A program made the position numbers and the translations under genes. A stretch of DNA of 64,000 nucleotides, from the NCBI RefSeq assembly GCF_000801105.2, contig NC_079514.1:186001-250000 (forward strand). The letters are read 5' to 3'. Shown piece after piece: positions 10,448-22,396 of the stretch; the stretch's first letter is position 1, and the number at the start of each line of letters is the position of its first letter. The stretch is from Raphanus sativus. Taxonomy: Eukaryota > Streptophyta > Magnoliopsida > Brassicales > Brassicaceae. Under the pieces are notes generated by a model that ran no database searches, had not been told where the DNA came from, and worked only from the letters and a program-made list of their open reading frames with translations.

Positions 10448-10697
10448 TATCCATTACATGACTATGTTATACAAATTATGGTATGGAAAACTCGACACAC
10501 CCACAAACTTTGTATATATGAAATTCCCTAAAATTTCTTTAGAGAGAGAGCTGATGAGTGGCGATGGAGTTGGAAAACAAAATAATGTAACTGATCAAGT
10601 AGTGAGTAAGAAGAATCAGAAGGCAGAGAAGGAGATACAAAGTGCAAAAGAAGAGAAAAAGAAACGTATCATACTATACTGTAATTTAAAATAGAGT
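10438..10697 (+). repeat. 260-bp repeat unit, copy 1
   Basis: This segment (from about ATCCATTACATGACTATG to the TTTAAAATAG end) recurs at 10968-11226 with moderate divergence. Each copy directly follows a telomere-like block, so array plus unit duplicated together. A short open frame in copy 1 is shorter in copy 2 and is not considered a gene. Confidence 0.7.
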
Positions 10698-10729
10698 ATA
10701 ATATAATAAATTGAGAGAGAGAGAGAGAG

Positions 10730-10967
10730 AGAAACCCTAAACCTAAACCCAAATCATATAGTATAGGTAAAGACAAATAAACAAACACAAATTCATATAC
10801 CCTAAACCCAAATATAAAATTCTAAACCCAAATCATATACCCTAAACCCAAAGCCTAAACTATAAACCCTAAATCCAAACTATGAACCCTAAACCCAAAC
10901 CATATACCCTAAACCCAAACCATATACCCTAAACCCAAACCCTAATCTTAAACCCTAAACCCTAAAC
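10730..10967 (+). repeat. Degenerate telomere-like array, second block
   Basis: A second run of AAACCCTAAA-type units with interspersed CATATACCCTAAACCC phrases. A (GA)n run lies just before it at about 10713-10732. Confidence 0.7.
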
Positions 10968-11226
10968 CCAAACTTTTATCCATTATGTGACTATCCTATA
11001 CATATTATGGTATGGAATACTCGACACACCCACAAAATTTGTATATATGAAATTCTTTAAAGTTTCTTTAGAGATAGAGATGATGAGTGACAACAGTGTT
11101 AGTGAACAAAACAGTGTAACTGATCAAGTAGTGAGTAAGAAGAATTATGAGGCAGAGAAGGAGATATAAATTACAAAAGAAGAGAAAAGAAAATTTATCA
11201 TACTATACTGTGATTTAAAATAGTAT
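10968..11226 (+). repeat. 260-bp repeat unit, copy 2
   Basis: Homologous to 10438-10697. A further fragment of the same unit (GGAATACTCGACACAACCAC) appears near 11324-11345. The phrase ACCAATTGGGAGGGTCAAAGTTAA is present twice, near 11284 and 11379. Confidence 0.7.
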
Positions 11227-12074
11227 GGAATATATGACGTATGATATGGGGATAGAGATTATGAAGAAAATTAGAACAGTTTAACCAATTGGGAGGGTCA
11301 AAGTTAATATGATAGTTTGAATATGGAATACTCGACACAACCACATAAACTTTTATTTTTAATATGTCCACAGTGTCTAACCAATTGGGAGGGTCAAAGT
11401 TAACATAACAACTTGAGAATGTCACCATAAATGTATGTGTTACGACACGAAGGAAAGCTTCCGTGAGAGTTGCGTGCACGTGGAGGAGGAGGAGTGGAGA
11501 TGATGTAAGAGGAAGAGGAAAAAAAGGAAGAGGAGGAGGAGGAGTGGAGATGATGTTATAGTACATTGTGTTGTACTATTCTATATTTATCAAATGGAAT
11601 AGTACAACACAACATTTACTGTTCATCTTCTCCATTAGTTTTTACGTATCCTCTGTTTTTAATCCATATATATTAAGTATTAAAATTGTAAACCCAAACA
11701 AATATATGAAGAAACGTGATCAAACATAGTTATTGGATCAGATGATTACACAGCATGTGAAGTATCACTTTCCAAAAATTTCATAAAGCTTATAAATGAT
11801 TATGAGACAAAAGAAAGAGAATAAAGATCAACATAAATTCGGGAAATAAAAGAGTTTCAGAAGAACAAATGAACGATGGAGTGAGAGTGAAAATGAAATA
11901 GTGGAATGAAGGGTAGTTTTTGTCTTTATACATATTATACAAAGAATATCATAGCCAAGAAATTCTTATGGTTATAAATTTTTTTTTTGGTTTTGCTATG
12001 TATATGCAATGCAATTTCCCTTTTGTCATTGCATTTATAAAAAATTAGGTATTTCCTTTTTATAATTTTTTTAT
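11227..12074. other. AT-rich repeat-derived spacer, no gene
   Basis: Contains purine-rich GGAGGA runs (11480-11550), a local inverted repeat around 11560-11605 (TAGTACA / TGTACTA), and otherwise AT-rich sequence. No coding exon or RNA gene seen. Confidence 0.4.
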
Positions 12075-12925
12075 TTACAGATTTTACCACTACACTTAAA
12101 ATCAATTTAAATTAATTAATTATAATTCCAAACTTATCTAAACAAATTGATGTCTCCATATATTGATCATTATTAATATGTAAAATTACTATTAAAAAAA
12201 TATTTCACTTATTTTAGCCAAACATATATTTATTTTTTTACAAAATCATTTAGGCATAAACATTCGGATACCCATTTAGGTACGAGCCGTTTCTTTCGGG
12301 TATAGATTTTTTGGGTTTTGAAATTTCTTTTTAGTACTTCCTTTTGTGTTTTTTATTTAAAGATTCTACCATTGCATTTAACTATCAATTTAAATTAATT
12401 AATTAAATTTCAAAAATTATCTAAACAAATCGATATTCATATATTGATCATTACTAATATTGTAAAAATATTAGTAAATAAGAAATTTATATTTAACTTC
12501 ATTTAGCCAAACACATAAAAATATTTTCTATTTGTTTACCAAATCAGTTAGGCATATACATTCATATATCCATTTAGGTACGGGTCGTTTCTTTCGGGTA
12601 TATATTTTTTGGGTTTTGATATTTCTTTTTAGGTACTTCCTTTTTGTATTTTTTTTTATTTACATATTCTACCACTGCATTTCAAATCAATTTAAATTCA
12701 TTAAGTACAATTCCAAAACTTATTGAAACAAAACGATATTCATATATTGATCATTATTAATATTTTACAAATATTACTGAATAAAATTTTTTATGTCACT
12801 TAATTTAGCCAAACACATAAAATATTTTTTATTTGTTTACGGAATCCTTTAGAAATAAATATTTGGGTACCCATTTAGGTACTGGTCAATTTTTTCGGAT
12901 ATAGATTTTTTTGGTCTTGATATTA
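12075..12925 (+). repeat. Tandem array of three units of about 300 bp
   Basis: Three successive units carry the same landmarks in the same order: a TTTACAGATTTTACCAC-type start (about 12075, 12356, 12659), TCAATTTAAATTAATTAA, ATATTGATCATTA, a TTTAGCCAAACA-type motif and CCATTTAGGTAC (about 12271, 12570, 12870). Spacing is 280-305 bp and identity is imperfect. The sequence is AT-rich and non-coding. Family unknown. Confidence 0.75.
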
Positions 12926-13646
12926 GGCCATGTTTGGATATAAATTTATATGTGAGTTTCAAATTGAATCCCCCGGGTTTGTATGAATTTTGTTCTGATG
13001 TATAGGAAACTAAAAATATTTAAATAACGAAAGTATTTGAAAATGATTTATAATTGAACAAAAAATAATGGCTGCACATAAAAAAAATCAATATAAAATT
13101 ACTGTACATTTGCATTCAAAATTTTTTTTTTTTTAACAACAGACTAGACAAATATGTTTATTTGTATAAAAAATTAAATTACAATGTAAATATTTAATTA
13201 ATATAGAAATATGTCACATTGTTTAAAATATCAATATAAAAGTATTATACATTTGCGTTCTAAAATTATTTATTTTAACAACAAGCCAAATAAATATATT
13301 TATTAGCGAGAGAATAAAACAAAACCAAAAAACACATAGTTTACCAGAGAGACTCTATATGTCGAACTTATTATTAATAAGATTTTACTAAGATAGATGC
13401 ATTCAATAATTACAAACAAATAATATATTTCATAAAAGTGAAAATCTAGTTCTTATTGTAATTGGATCATTCATTTTTTTTCTTTTGAACACATATTATG
13501 TGTCTTTACAAATCTTCTAAATGTGTATCTTTGTATGAGTAAACACAAAAAACAATATTTTTACAGAAAATTTATTATTTTATGGAAAAATAATTTAGCA
13601 TGTTTTGTTTCTAATTACTTTTATACAAAATTATCAAAACGTGGCC
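12926..13646. mobile_element. MITE candidate with GGCCATGTTTGG-type inverted termini
   Basis: The left end GGCCATGTTTGG (12926-12937) and right end CAAAACGTGGCC (13635-13646) are inverted copies with two mismatches. They are flanked by TTA on the left and TAA on the right, a TA or imperfect TWA duplication compatible with PIF/Harbinger- or mariner-like elements. The 721-bp interior is AT-rich and has no transposase, so it would be non-autonomous. Short termini make this tentative. Confidence 0.4.
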
Positions 13647-14031
13647 TAAAGATATAAAACATATTTATGTGAATAATATAAATGGAGAATATATATAACA
13701 ATTCTTTGACAAAAAAAAATATATAACAACTCAGTTGGCAAAAAAAAAATATAACAACTCTTAATAAGATAAAGGTGGATCTGTATAAAATAAATATTTA
13801 GGCCAAGATAGGCTTATATGATGGGCTAATGTTAAATCAAATGCCCAGAATAAGTAATGAGTGGTCCATTTACGGTACAATAATTAACCAAACGTGTTTC
13901 TTAGTTTGGAAAAGAAGCAAAACGTTGAATTTAATTTCAACTTCATCTGCAAACAAATCTATCAAAACCCAAAACATTACGGTGGCTTCCGATCTGAAGT
14001 TGCTGCCATCCCAATAAGCATTTGGAGCTAG

Positions 14032-14640
14032 AACTGTCAAGGAGCAGGAAGCTCTGAGACAGTTCAACGGTTAAGAAAAATACGTTTAAAATATTTTCCT
14101 GACCTTTTGTTTTTGATGGAAACGAAACAAAAATTCAAGTATATGGAAGAGTTACGAATTAATTTGGGTTACAATGAGTTGTTTACGGTGGAGCCTATCG
14201 GGTGCAGTGGTGGGTTAGCGTTGTTATGGAAGAAGAGTTACGATGTGGAGATTTCATCAAGCAGTAACAGAATAATCGATATCAGAGTAAGGTTGGGCTC
14301 TCTGATATTTTTTTATCTCTTGTGTATATGGTGACCCAGTTATAGAGAAAAGAAGACTGGTTTGGGACACGTTAATGGATATAGGGGTTTGTCGTGACGA
14401 GCCGTGGTTACTTCTCGGTGATTTCAATGAGTTAATGAATAACTATGAAAAGGAAGGAGGAGCAACGAGACAAGAATCCACCTTCTGGGATTTTCGGAAC
14501 ATGGCCTAGTTCTGCAAAATAAAAGAAATCAGAAGCTCAGGAAACTCCCTCTCTTGGGCTGGTTGGAGAGACAAAGTTTGGGTAAAATGCCGCCTTGACA
14601 GGAGCTTCGGCAATGACCAATGGTTTCAACTCTTTCCTCA
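14032..14640 (+). pseudogene. LINE ORF2 endonuclease domain, broken
   Basis: The reading frame shows the APE/EEP endonuclease pattern: GAGSSETVQRL, LLFLMETKQK (containing the catalytic E of the L-M-E-T motif), GGLALLWKK and, in another frame, YGDP and LLLGDFNE. A frameshift in the T run near 14310 and an in-frame TAG near 14505 interrupt it. In an intact LINE this domain nicks the target DNA. Confidence 0.75.
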
Positions 14641-14656
14641 TTGCAAAACAGAGTAC

Positions 14657-16951
14657 ATGCGCATGTATAGGTCTGATTATCGCCCTATCAGAGTTAACTT
14701 TTCCTTGGAGACAGATGAAAAAGGTCCTGGTAGGTTCTACTTTGATCAGCGCTTGATTAGGAGAGAGGGCTTCGAAGAAGCTATAACCAGAGGCTGGAAC
14801 ATGGTTAATCAAGAAGGAGGAGCTCACTTGATGGATCGTATTGCAAGTTGCAGGAGAGAACTTGCTCGCTGGAAAAGAGGGACGAACTGTAACTCGCTCA
14901 GTATCATTGAGAAACTGGGTAAAAAACTTGAGGCAGAAATCGACAAGAGAATGCCAGATCAGCAGTACATGAAGAGACTAAAAACAGAGCTTTCTGAAGC
15001 TTATCGGCAAGAGGAGCTCTTCTGGCGTCAAAAGAGCAGAGAGTTTTGGCTTCGGGAAGGCGACAAAAATACTACTTTCTTCCACAACAGTGTGAAGGGT
15101 AGGAAAATCCAGAACAAAGTCCTTATGCTCAGAGACGATGTTGGTAATGAGCTATTCTCAGAAGGAGCCAAAGGCAATCTTGCAGTGGAATACTTCAGGG
15201 ACCTTTTCATGAGCACAAATCCGCATGATCTCGAATCATTATTCACGGATTTCACTCCCAGGGTCACCACAGAGATGAATACAGACCTAACAAAGCCAAT
15301 TACAGCTGATGAGATACGTCTAGCGGCCTTCAGTGTTAATGGAGGAAGCGCTCCGGGAGAAGATGGGCTCACTGGAGCTTTCTACAAAAAATTCTGGCAC
15401 ATTGTGGGTGACTCTGTTACAGAGGAGGTACAGAGTTTCTTCTCATCTGGTGTCCTTCCTAATGGCTGGAATCATACTCAACTCTGCCTTCTCCCGAAGA
15501 TTCCGAAGCCAACAATGATGAAAGACATGAGACCAATCTCTCTCTGCTCGGTACACTATAAAATAGTTTCAAAGATCCTGGCTTCTCGTCTGAAAACAGT
15601 GCTACCTGATATCATCTCTGAAACGCAAGGAGCTTTCGTCTCAGGCCGCCTCATCTCTGATAACATCATTGTGGCACACGAAATGGTCCACGCTTTGCGT
15701 ACAAATGAAGCTATCGGTTCTCAGTATATGGCTATAAAGACAGACATGTCAAAAGCCTTTGATAGAGTGGAGTGGTCATTTCTAGAGATACTACTGGAAA
15801 AACTTGGTTTTGATTGGATCTGGGTTCGCTGGGTGATGTCCTGCGTTAGCTCTGTCTCCTTCTCGATCCTGCTTAATGGACAGTCTCACGGGTTCATTAA
15901 ACCAGAGCATGGTATACGCCAGGGGGACCCCCTTTCACCATTCTTGTTCATCCTGAATGCAGAAGCTCTGGTTCATGTTCTTAATATGGCTGAGAAACGG
16001 GGTGATCTTTATGGTATCAAACTTGGGAAGCAAGGACCTGCTGTACAGCATCTCCTCTTTGCAGACGACAGTCTGTTGATGTGTAAGGCAAATACCTCAG
16101 AAAGCTCAGTCATAGCAGACTGCCTCAAACGCTACGGGGAAGCTTCAGGTCAAGAGATCAACAAGCTCAAATCTTCTATTATTTTTGGAGCTAAAATAGG
16201 TCCTGACACTAGAGCAGAGGTCAAGCGTATCCTGGAGATAGATAAAGAGGGTGGGGATGGGACCTATCTTGGCCTTCCCGAATGCTTCCAAGGCTCTAAG
16301 ATTGACCTCCTCAACTTCATACGTGAAAAGCTCAATGGAAGGCTTTAAGGCTGGTTCGCGAAAGCCCTCTCTCAAGGAGGGAAGGAGATTCTCCTAAAAT
16401 CGATTGCTCTAGCGCTCCCGGTGTATGCCATGTCTGTTTTCAAGCTCCCTAAAGACCTCTGCGACAGACTCACAAGCGCCATGACTGAGTATTGGTGGAG
16501 CAGTGGCTCTAATAAAAAGAAAATCTCTTGGGTAGCTTGGCAAAAATTATGCAAGCACAAAGAGGAAGGTGGGCTTGGGTTTCATGACATCAGTACTTTT
16601 AACCAGTCATTGTTGGCGAAGCAAGCTTGGCGCATACTCAACAACCCCTCCTCTCTGGTTGCAAGAGTTCTGAAGAGCAAATACTGGAAAAATGGTGATT
16701 TCATGAACTGTGGTTTAGGCACAAGACCCTCTTTTGCTTGGAGAAGTATTATTCATGGCAGAGAGCTTCTAGCTAAAGGAATGGTCATGAAGATTGGAGA
16801 TGGAATGGCAACAAAAGTCTGGTCAGATAACTGGATCATTGATCCACTGCCGAGACCTCCTATGTACCATCCTGAAGCAGACATTCCCTCTCATGTAATG
16901 TCTCCGATTTACTCATCCCAAACACTAACCTGTGGGATGCTCAGACAGTAA
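14657..16951 (+). pseudogene. LINE ORF2 reverse transcriptase domain with one internal stop
   Basis: A long frame encodes the LINE-type reverse transcriptase: FWRQKSREFWLREGDKN, MRPISLCSVHYKIVSKILA, QGAFVSGRLISDNI, KTDMSKAFDRVEW, GIRQGDPLSPFLFIL and the catalytic LLFADDSLL. A TAA at 16346-16348 breaks it after KLNGRL, yet the same frame resumes at once with GWFAKALSQGGKE and runs to 16951. A single substitution therefore made the stop. The domain would prime cDNA synthesis at the nicked target. Confidence 0.85.
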
Positions 16952-16962
16952 GAAGATCCTTT

Positions 16963-18144
16963 GTGGAAGATGATGCAAATCGTATTCTCTCCATGAGAAT
17001 AGATCGCCACAAATCAGATACTTGGGGCTGGGGCTTCACTAAAGATGGCGTCTACACGTCAAGGAGCGGCTACAAACTCTTGGCCTCATCTCAGGCTCAA
17101 AGCTCTCCTCATACTCGTAGTCTTCCTCCGGTGGAAAAGAAGCTTTGGAGAAGCATCTGGAAATTGCACACATCACCTAAAATCCGCCATTTCATCTGGC
17201 GTGCTCTTTCTGGAGCTTTAGCAGTTGCTGACCAACTGAGATCGAGAGGGATACCGGTAGACGCTACCTGCAAATTATGTGGAACAGACAGGGAAACTAT
17301 TTGCCATACGCTTTTCTTGTGTCCACAAGCACATGAAGTATGGAGAGCCGCTCATCTTCCTCTTCCTCCAGCAGGTTTCTCAAGCAACTCTGTCTTTTTG
17401 AACATTCACTATCTGCTTGCGTGCACCAGACGGAAGGAGCTCCCTCTCTCTCTCAAGCGCTCCATCCCTTGGTTGTTGTGGCATATTTGGAAAGCTAGGA
17501 ACTCTTTGATTTTTGAGAAAATCCGGCTCTATCCAGATGATATTGCTGACAAAGCTGACGAAGACAGTAAGCTATGGTTTGATGTCAATTTCCCCGCATC
17601 TGATGACTCTAGGGCTCCCCCTGTAAGCACATCGTCGGCTCCCTCCTGGTCTGCTCCCTCCTCTGGAATGTTAAAGTGTAACATTGGAGCTTCCTGGATC
17701 GATGGAGCTCTTAATTGTGGTGCATCCTGGATCATAAGAAACAGCAAAGGTGAGGCCACCATCCACAGCAGGCGCTCTTTTTCTGCAATCCAAAGCAGAG
17801 AAGAGGCAGAGCTCCATGCTCTGTTGTGGGCTATTGACAGCGCCTACTCTTTGAAACTGGATAATGTTATCTTTGAGTCTTCCTTCATGTTGGCTAGAGC
17901 AAGTGTTCAAAACAGGTCTTCTCCTGTATCACTTGATATCATCTCGCGGTTTCAACAAATGAACTCTTGGAGTCTTGATTATGTTGTACCTGCAAGGAAC
18001 TCCATAGCTCTACAGATAGCAGATAGTGTCATCTCTGGATCGCGACACCAGTCTTATGTAGCTCGAGCTGGTCCTCGATGGCTCCAACAAGCGATTGCAG
18101 CTGAAGCTTCTGTTTCTACCCTACGTCTTTTATCGTTGCGTTGA
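16963..18144 (+). pseudogene. LINE ORF2 C-terminus: zf-RVT region and RNase H-like domain
   Basis: After a one-base shift near 16927 the LINE frame continues. It carries the zinc-binding region KKLWRSIWKLHTSPKIRHF followed by CKLCG and CHTLFLC, then an RNase H-like domain (KCNIGASWIDG, EEAELHALLWAI). A catalytic DA pair expected in active plant LINE RNase H domains reads GASW here, suggesting decay. It ends at 18142-18144. Confidence 0.75.
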
Positions 18145-18336
18145 GCTCTCTCATTCTAAATCATTCTCTCTCGAGTGGTGTTTTCATTATTATTTCTACC
18201 TACTTCTTTTTTCCTACTGGGTTTTTTCTGAAGCAGGTTTGTCTTGTTTGCTTTTCTTTTATTTGGTTGAGGAACCAACTTAACTCTGTCTCCTTACCCG
18301 TTTGGATTTAATGAAATTCATAATGTTAAAAAAAAA

Positions 18337-20823
18337 GTTGGTAATTTTTGAGGAAAACCAAAGGTTGTTTTTTTTTTGTACTTCAATTATAATAGAATAG
18401 ATAATAGCAAAGCTAAAGAAAAAAAAAAAAGCCACAAGACCATATGCAAATGCAAGTAATATATTTACTACAAAGTCCTCTATATGGTGTTACTCTGCTT
18501 TCGACAGTGTAGTTAGAATTGAATTGGAGAATCTCTCACATGGTGGATTGATTGTTTTTTATCTTTTGAAGAAACAACGTAAGAAAAAAGAAGATGAAAG
18601 TGAATTATACATTGATAGGGCATAAAGAAATGTACAGTGTGTTTTCCATTTGCATGGAGATTGGTGATATTTTCTTTTGTTGGTATTTACTTTTCATCCT
18701 TTGTTTCTACAAATGTGTTCAAAATTTGCCGTAAATAAATTTCAATTTTTTTGAATAAATAAAAGAAAAAAAATTTAACAGAAGTAAGAGGTTTTTTCAC
18801 TCGCAAACAAATAATATCTCAATTTAAGAAAAAGAGTGAAGAGAAAGAAAGCTATTTTATTAAAATACAAATGACCAACTGATAAATATTATGTCCAATT
18901 AATTAGTGTAGTTTTACTTTTTCATATTATAACTGTAGTTATATATTTTTTCAAAAGACTGTCGTTGGATAGGACGGTTTTCACGTTTTTCTCCATATTA
19001 ATAATTTAATATCATTAAATCAAACTATTTCATTACGTGGCTTTAGTGGAAATTACTAACCAATGACTATTCATGTGAGAAAACGTCATGCACCAGTCTT
19101 ACAATATATATACATGCACCATATTTTTTTACTGAAAGCCTTTTAAAATACTTTTTATATGAATGTTTTGGAAACGAGGTTACTTTTTTTTTATAACATC
19201 TTATCTTATATTATCAAAAGAGGTTAAAAAGAATACATGAATCCAAACATACAACAAATACATTTTTAAGTAAAACATAATAAAAAAGTAATAACACGAT
19301 GCTTCCTAATTCTTTTGCAGGATAGACTGATTCGCTAACTTTATCTATTTTTGTTTTCGGTCTTATATGATCTTGTATTCGGCTCGGCTGCCATTTATTA
19401 TGATCCAACGCCTTTTATCACTTAATAGATCAGGAAGCACGATCCATCCGTTACATCGTTGCCTATTCCATACACTCCTGCTCCAGGAGATAACAGGATT
19501 TGTTGTAGTCTCTATCCATATCATAAATAATCCCTCAAACTGACAATGATGATAAGCACTTAACTCCATTGTCTCCCACTTCACGTCTTCACATGAACAT
19601 GCTGTATCCCCTTTTGTTGTCACCATCATCCATTTGTCAAAATAACATGACGTACACAATCTTCTCCACCATCATCTTCTCCATGGCCATGGTGGTTTAA
19701 GATTTCTTTTTTTATTCCATAGAACTAGTAATCCTTCCAAATAATTTTTTGGATGGAATAAACCACCATAACTAACAAGCCATGGAAGTACACTGACAAT
19801 ACAAAACCACCATGTTTTGTTTGTTGGGAGATTGCACTCAACAATAATGGAGATAATAGACTCACCTATTAGGGAGGAAACGGACTCGTCAAAACTCTGT
19901 CTCAAATCTCTTAACTGCCCAACGAACCAATGGAGAAACAGAAAACTGTTTGCCCATGACGAAGACATTACGCGACGGCAACAGGAAGACGAGAGATGGT
20001 GTGACGATAGATCACGTCGCTTGATTTGATAACTACGCGACGACAATGAATTTGTTTGAACTAAAAGCTTTAGATACATAAAAACAATAATATAACAAGA
20101 GTACGAATCGACGCCGAAGCCGGCGCCGGCCGGGAGATTGTTGCAGAGAAACCGGTTGTTGTTTTTTTTATCTCAACAAAAAGGATTAGATAAATTATTT
20201 TATTATCTGGTCAACAAGAATAGCGTAAGATTCTAGTTTTAACTTTTTATTTATTGTTTAGAAAATAGATAAATTGTTTAGGAAACGAGGTTACTATAAC
20301 CATATAATGCCATAGTAATCATTTTAACAGGTTTCTATTAATGTTTTGCAGTATTTTATTAGCACTTTTCAGTTCACAGACTATTAAGCTTTTGGATTAT
20401 AATCTAAAGTTTTTGATACATGATATATACATATGTATAGGTTTATAACTACGACAAAACTTTTAAATAAACTCAAAATATGCTCGAGAGGTTCTAATAT
20501 ATACGCAAATATAGAAAACCCACTATTGACTATTATTAATAATTATAATATTAAAACTATTTTTCTCAATATATGTTTCTAAATACAGATTTGTAGTCCA
20601 AGTGTGTAGTTATGCAATGTATATAGCACAAGTGTGTAGTTATGCAATTCGACATATTTAATATAATCAACAAAAAAAATATATTAAATTAATATTAAAC
20701 ATAATATATTTACAAAAACCAATCAAATATAAAAATTAAATTGTTAAAAATAATTTAAACAAAACAATTACCCTCAGAATCTAGTTTTTGCTTAAAATTG
20801 ATATCGGTCGGTGGCCACACGCT
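18337..20823. other. AT-rich intergenic region, no supported gene
   Basis: Mostly AT-rich with poly-A and poly-T runs. Between about 19400 and 20080 base composition is more balanced and short minus-strand frames occur, but I recognise no domain and see no plausible splice pattern. A GC-rich palindromic stretch (GCCGGCGCCGGCC) sits near 20119-20131. Confidence 0.4.
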
Positions 20824-20831
20824 TATATATA
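20824..20831 (+). promoter_or_regulatory. TATA box of the NYN-domain gene
   Basis: TATATATA followed by GGCCCATAA, about 107 bp before the ATG at 20938. It is the only good TATA-like site at a sensible distance, though the region is AT-rich. Confidence 0.4.
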
Positions 20832-20937
20832 GGCCCATAAAAACCAATCAATCAATCAACAGTTATATATATATATAGTTATAACTTATAAATATCCTTA
20901 GACCTAATCCTATCTCTCATTGAACAAATACGAGAAC

Positions 20938-22396
20938 ATGGAGAGGCAACAGCAAGGGAAAGGGAAGGAGAAAGCGTGGGTGATATGGAATATCAGCATG
21001 TGCCCGATTCCGGATGGTGTTGATCCTCGTGTGATGGGTACGACAATACAAAAGGCGTTGGAAAGTGCAGGCCACGTCCGCCGCTATGATCAGATCTCCA
21101 TCACCGCCTTTGGCAACAACCTGATACAAAAGCAAGACGTCACGAGGAAGCTCTATTCTACTGGAAAAATTTCTCTTATGCATGGCACCGGTTAGTCTTC
21201 TTCTTTTGTGTATTTTTTTTTTTTTATGGATTAGGGTTTTCTTTAGATTGAGGGTTTGGTTTCCTTGGCAGAATATCAAACGCAACTCTTAATTTGGTCC
21301 CAAAGAAATCGTCCTCCGGCTACTATGATGATCATAGACAGTCATGAGCGACTGGGAGTGGGATGGTTAGCTTCTACACTTTCGAACCTTAAAGATGAGG
21401 GATACACAATTCTTCTTGCATATCCTCAATGTGACGGCATTGCCAAACCCTTGCCACGTTCCTATTCTAAACAGTGGTATTGGCAAGACTTAGTGTCTGG
21501 TAATAAGTTCGTCCCCTCTCTCTCTCTCTCTCCGTTTTGTTTATATAACCACCAAAATTAAATTGTTTATATAACCACCAAAATTAAATTGTTTCTGAAT
21601 TACTTTCCACAGATGAACAAAAGACAATAACAAGCCTTGATCTTAAGGAAGATTGTTATGAAAGGAATATTGTATTCTGCTCATTATGCTATTTTGAATC
21701 CCAAATCTTTGAAGATTTACCCACCCATCTCAAGACTGAAGGACATGCATATTCTGTAAGCCTCTCTCTCTCTGCTGTTTTTTCTCAATATAAAACATTT
21801 TGCCATTGTCTTATATGTTTGTTTGTCAAGTAGGAGTGGAACCACTCTTGTGATGATAGTGTGGACTGGCTGAACCTTGCTAACTTGCACCTTGGTCGAT
21901 CAGAGGCATGTTTTAATCTTTGTGTCTCATCTCAAAATTGATATTTGTAATCTCTAGCTAACACCGACTGACTTCCACTGCAGGAGTGGGACTTTAGGGC
22001 GGCTGAAGATTTCTTTACCCGTTTATTGTTCAAGTACGGGGACCACCCCGACCCTGTTGATCTGATTAATCAGAATAAGGCATGTCTTAATCCTATATAT
22101 CTCATCTCAAAGTTGATATATATATTTTTTTTAATTTACATCCTCTCCTCTAACACTGACTTCCTTCCTTCCACTGCAGGAGTTGGACATTCTGGCGGCT
22201 CGAAAATTGCTTACCCATTTAAGGGAAAAGTACGGCGTCAATCCCGGCTACCTTGTGACCTGCTGGCAAGTTTAAATTTCTTTTCCTTTTTGAGTTCCAA
22301 CTAATTTACATAGCTTTGCTTTTTTAAAAAAAAATTATCCTAACTTTGGTTTTATTCTAAAGGTTTGAAGACTTATATGAATCTGAAGAAGAATAA
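20938..22396 (+). CDS. Degenerate NYN-domain (limkain-b1-type) protein with C2H2 finger and repeated C-terminal exons
   Basis: Proposed exons: 20938-21190, 21272-21499, 21613-21755, 21834-21905, 21984-22079, 22180-22265, 22363-22396 (303 aa). Residues about 10-165 align with the plant NYN family, a PIN-like predicted RNase class. However, the usual W-D-I-E-N-C block reads WNISMC and the later S-G-D-R-D block reads DSHERL, so the acidic catalytic residues seem lost. A C2H2 finger follows (CSLC, then H and H with x12 and x5 spacing). Two later exons encode related 32-residue units (EWDFRAAEDFFTRLL and ELDILAARKLLTHLR). Introns 4, 5 and 6 appear to start with GC rather than GT. If intron 6 is not spliced, the protein ends at a TAA at 22273-22275. 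Function unknown; probably a pseudoenzyme or a decaying family member. Confidence 0.65.

Larger units (their letters stand above)
13980..18336 (+). mobile_element. L1-type LINE (non-LTR retrotransposon), 5' truncated and inactivated
   Basis: Holds most of ORF2 in standard order: APE-type endonuclease, reverse transcriptase, zf-RVT zinc-binding region and a C-terminal RNase H domain, then a 3' UTR ending in a short A run at about 18328-18336. ORF1 is absent. Lesions include a TAG at 14029-14031, a frameshift near the T run at 14310, a TAG near 14505, a stop at 16346-16348 and a frameshift near 16927. I found no convincing target-site duplication, and the 5' boundary is approximate. Confidence 0.85.

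Noticed and set aside
10150..10967. True telomere end
   Set aside because: The CCCTAAA units are highly degenerate and lie inside gene- and transposon-bearing sequence; interstitial repeat is the better reading.
10458..11169. Pair of similar short open frames in the 260-bp units
   Set aside because: They end at different points, overlap transposon-like DNA, and resemble no protein; nucleotide duplication explains the similarity.
14537..14827. Minus-strand open frames inside the LINE and antisense to other genes (also 40976-41443 and 54582-55073)
   Set aside because: They are shadows of the sense-strand coding sequence with no independent homology.
19363..20079. Minus-strand open frames of about 100-135 codons
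   Set aside because: No domain, no family pattern and no splice model; base composition alone could explain them.
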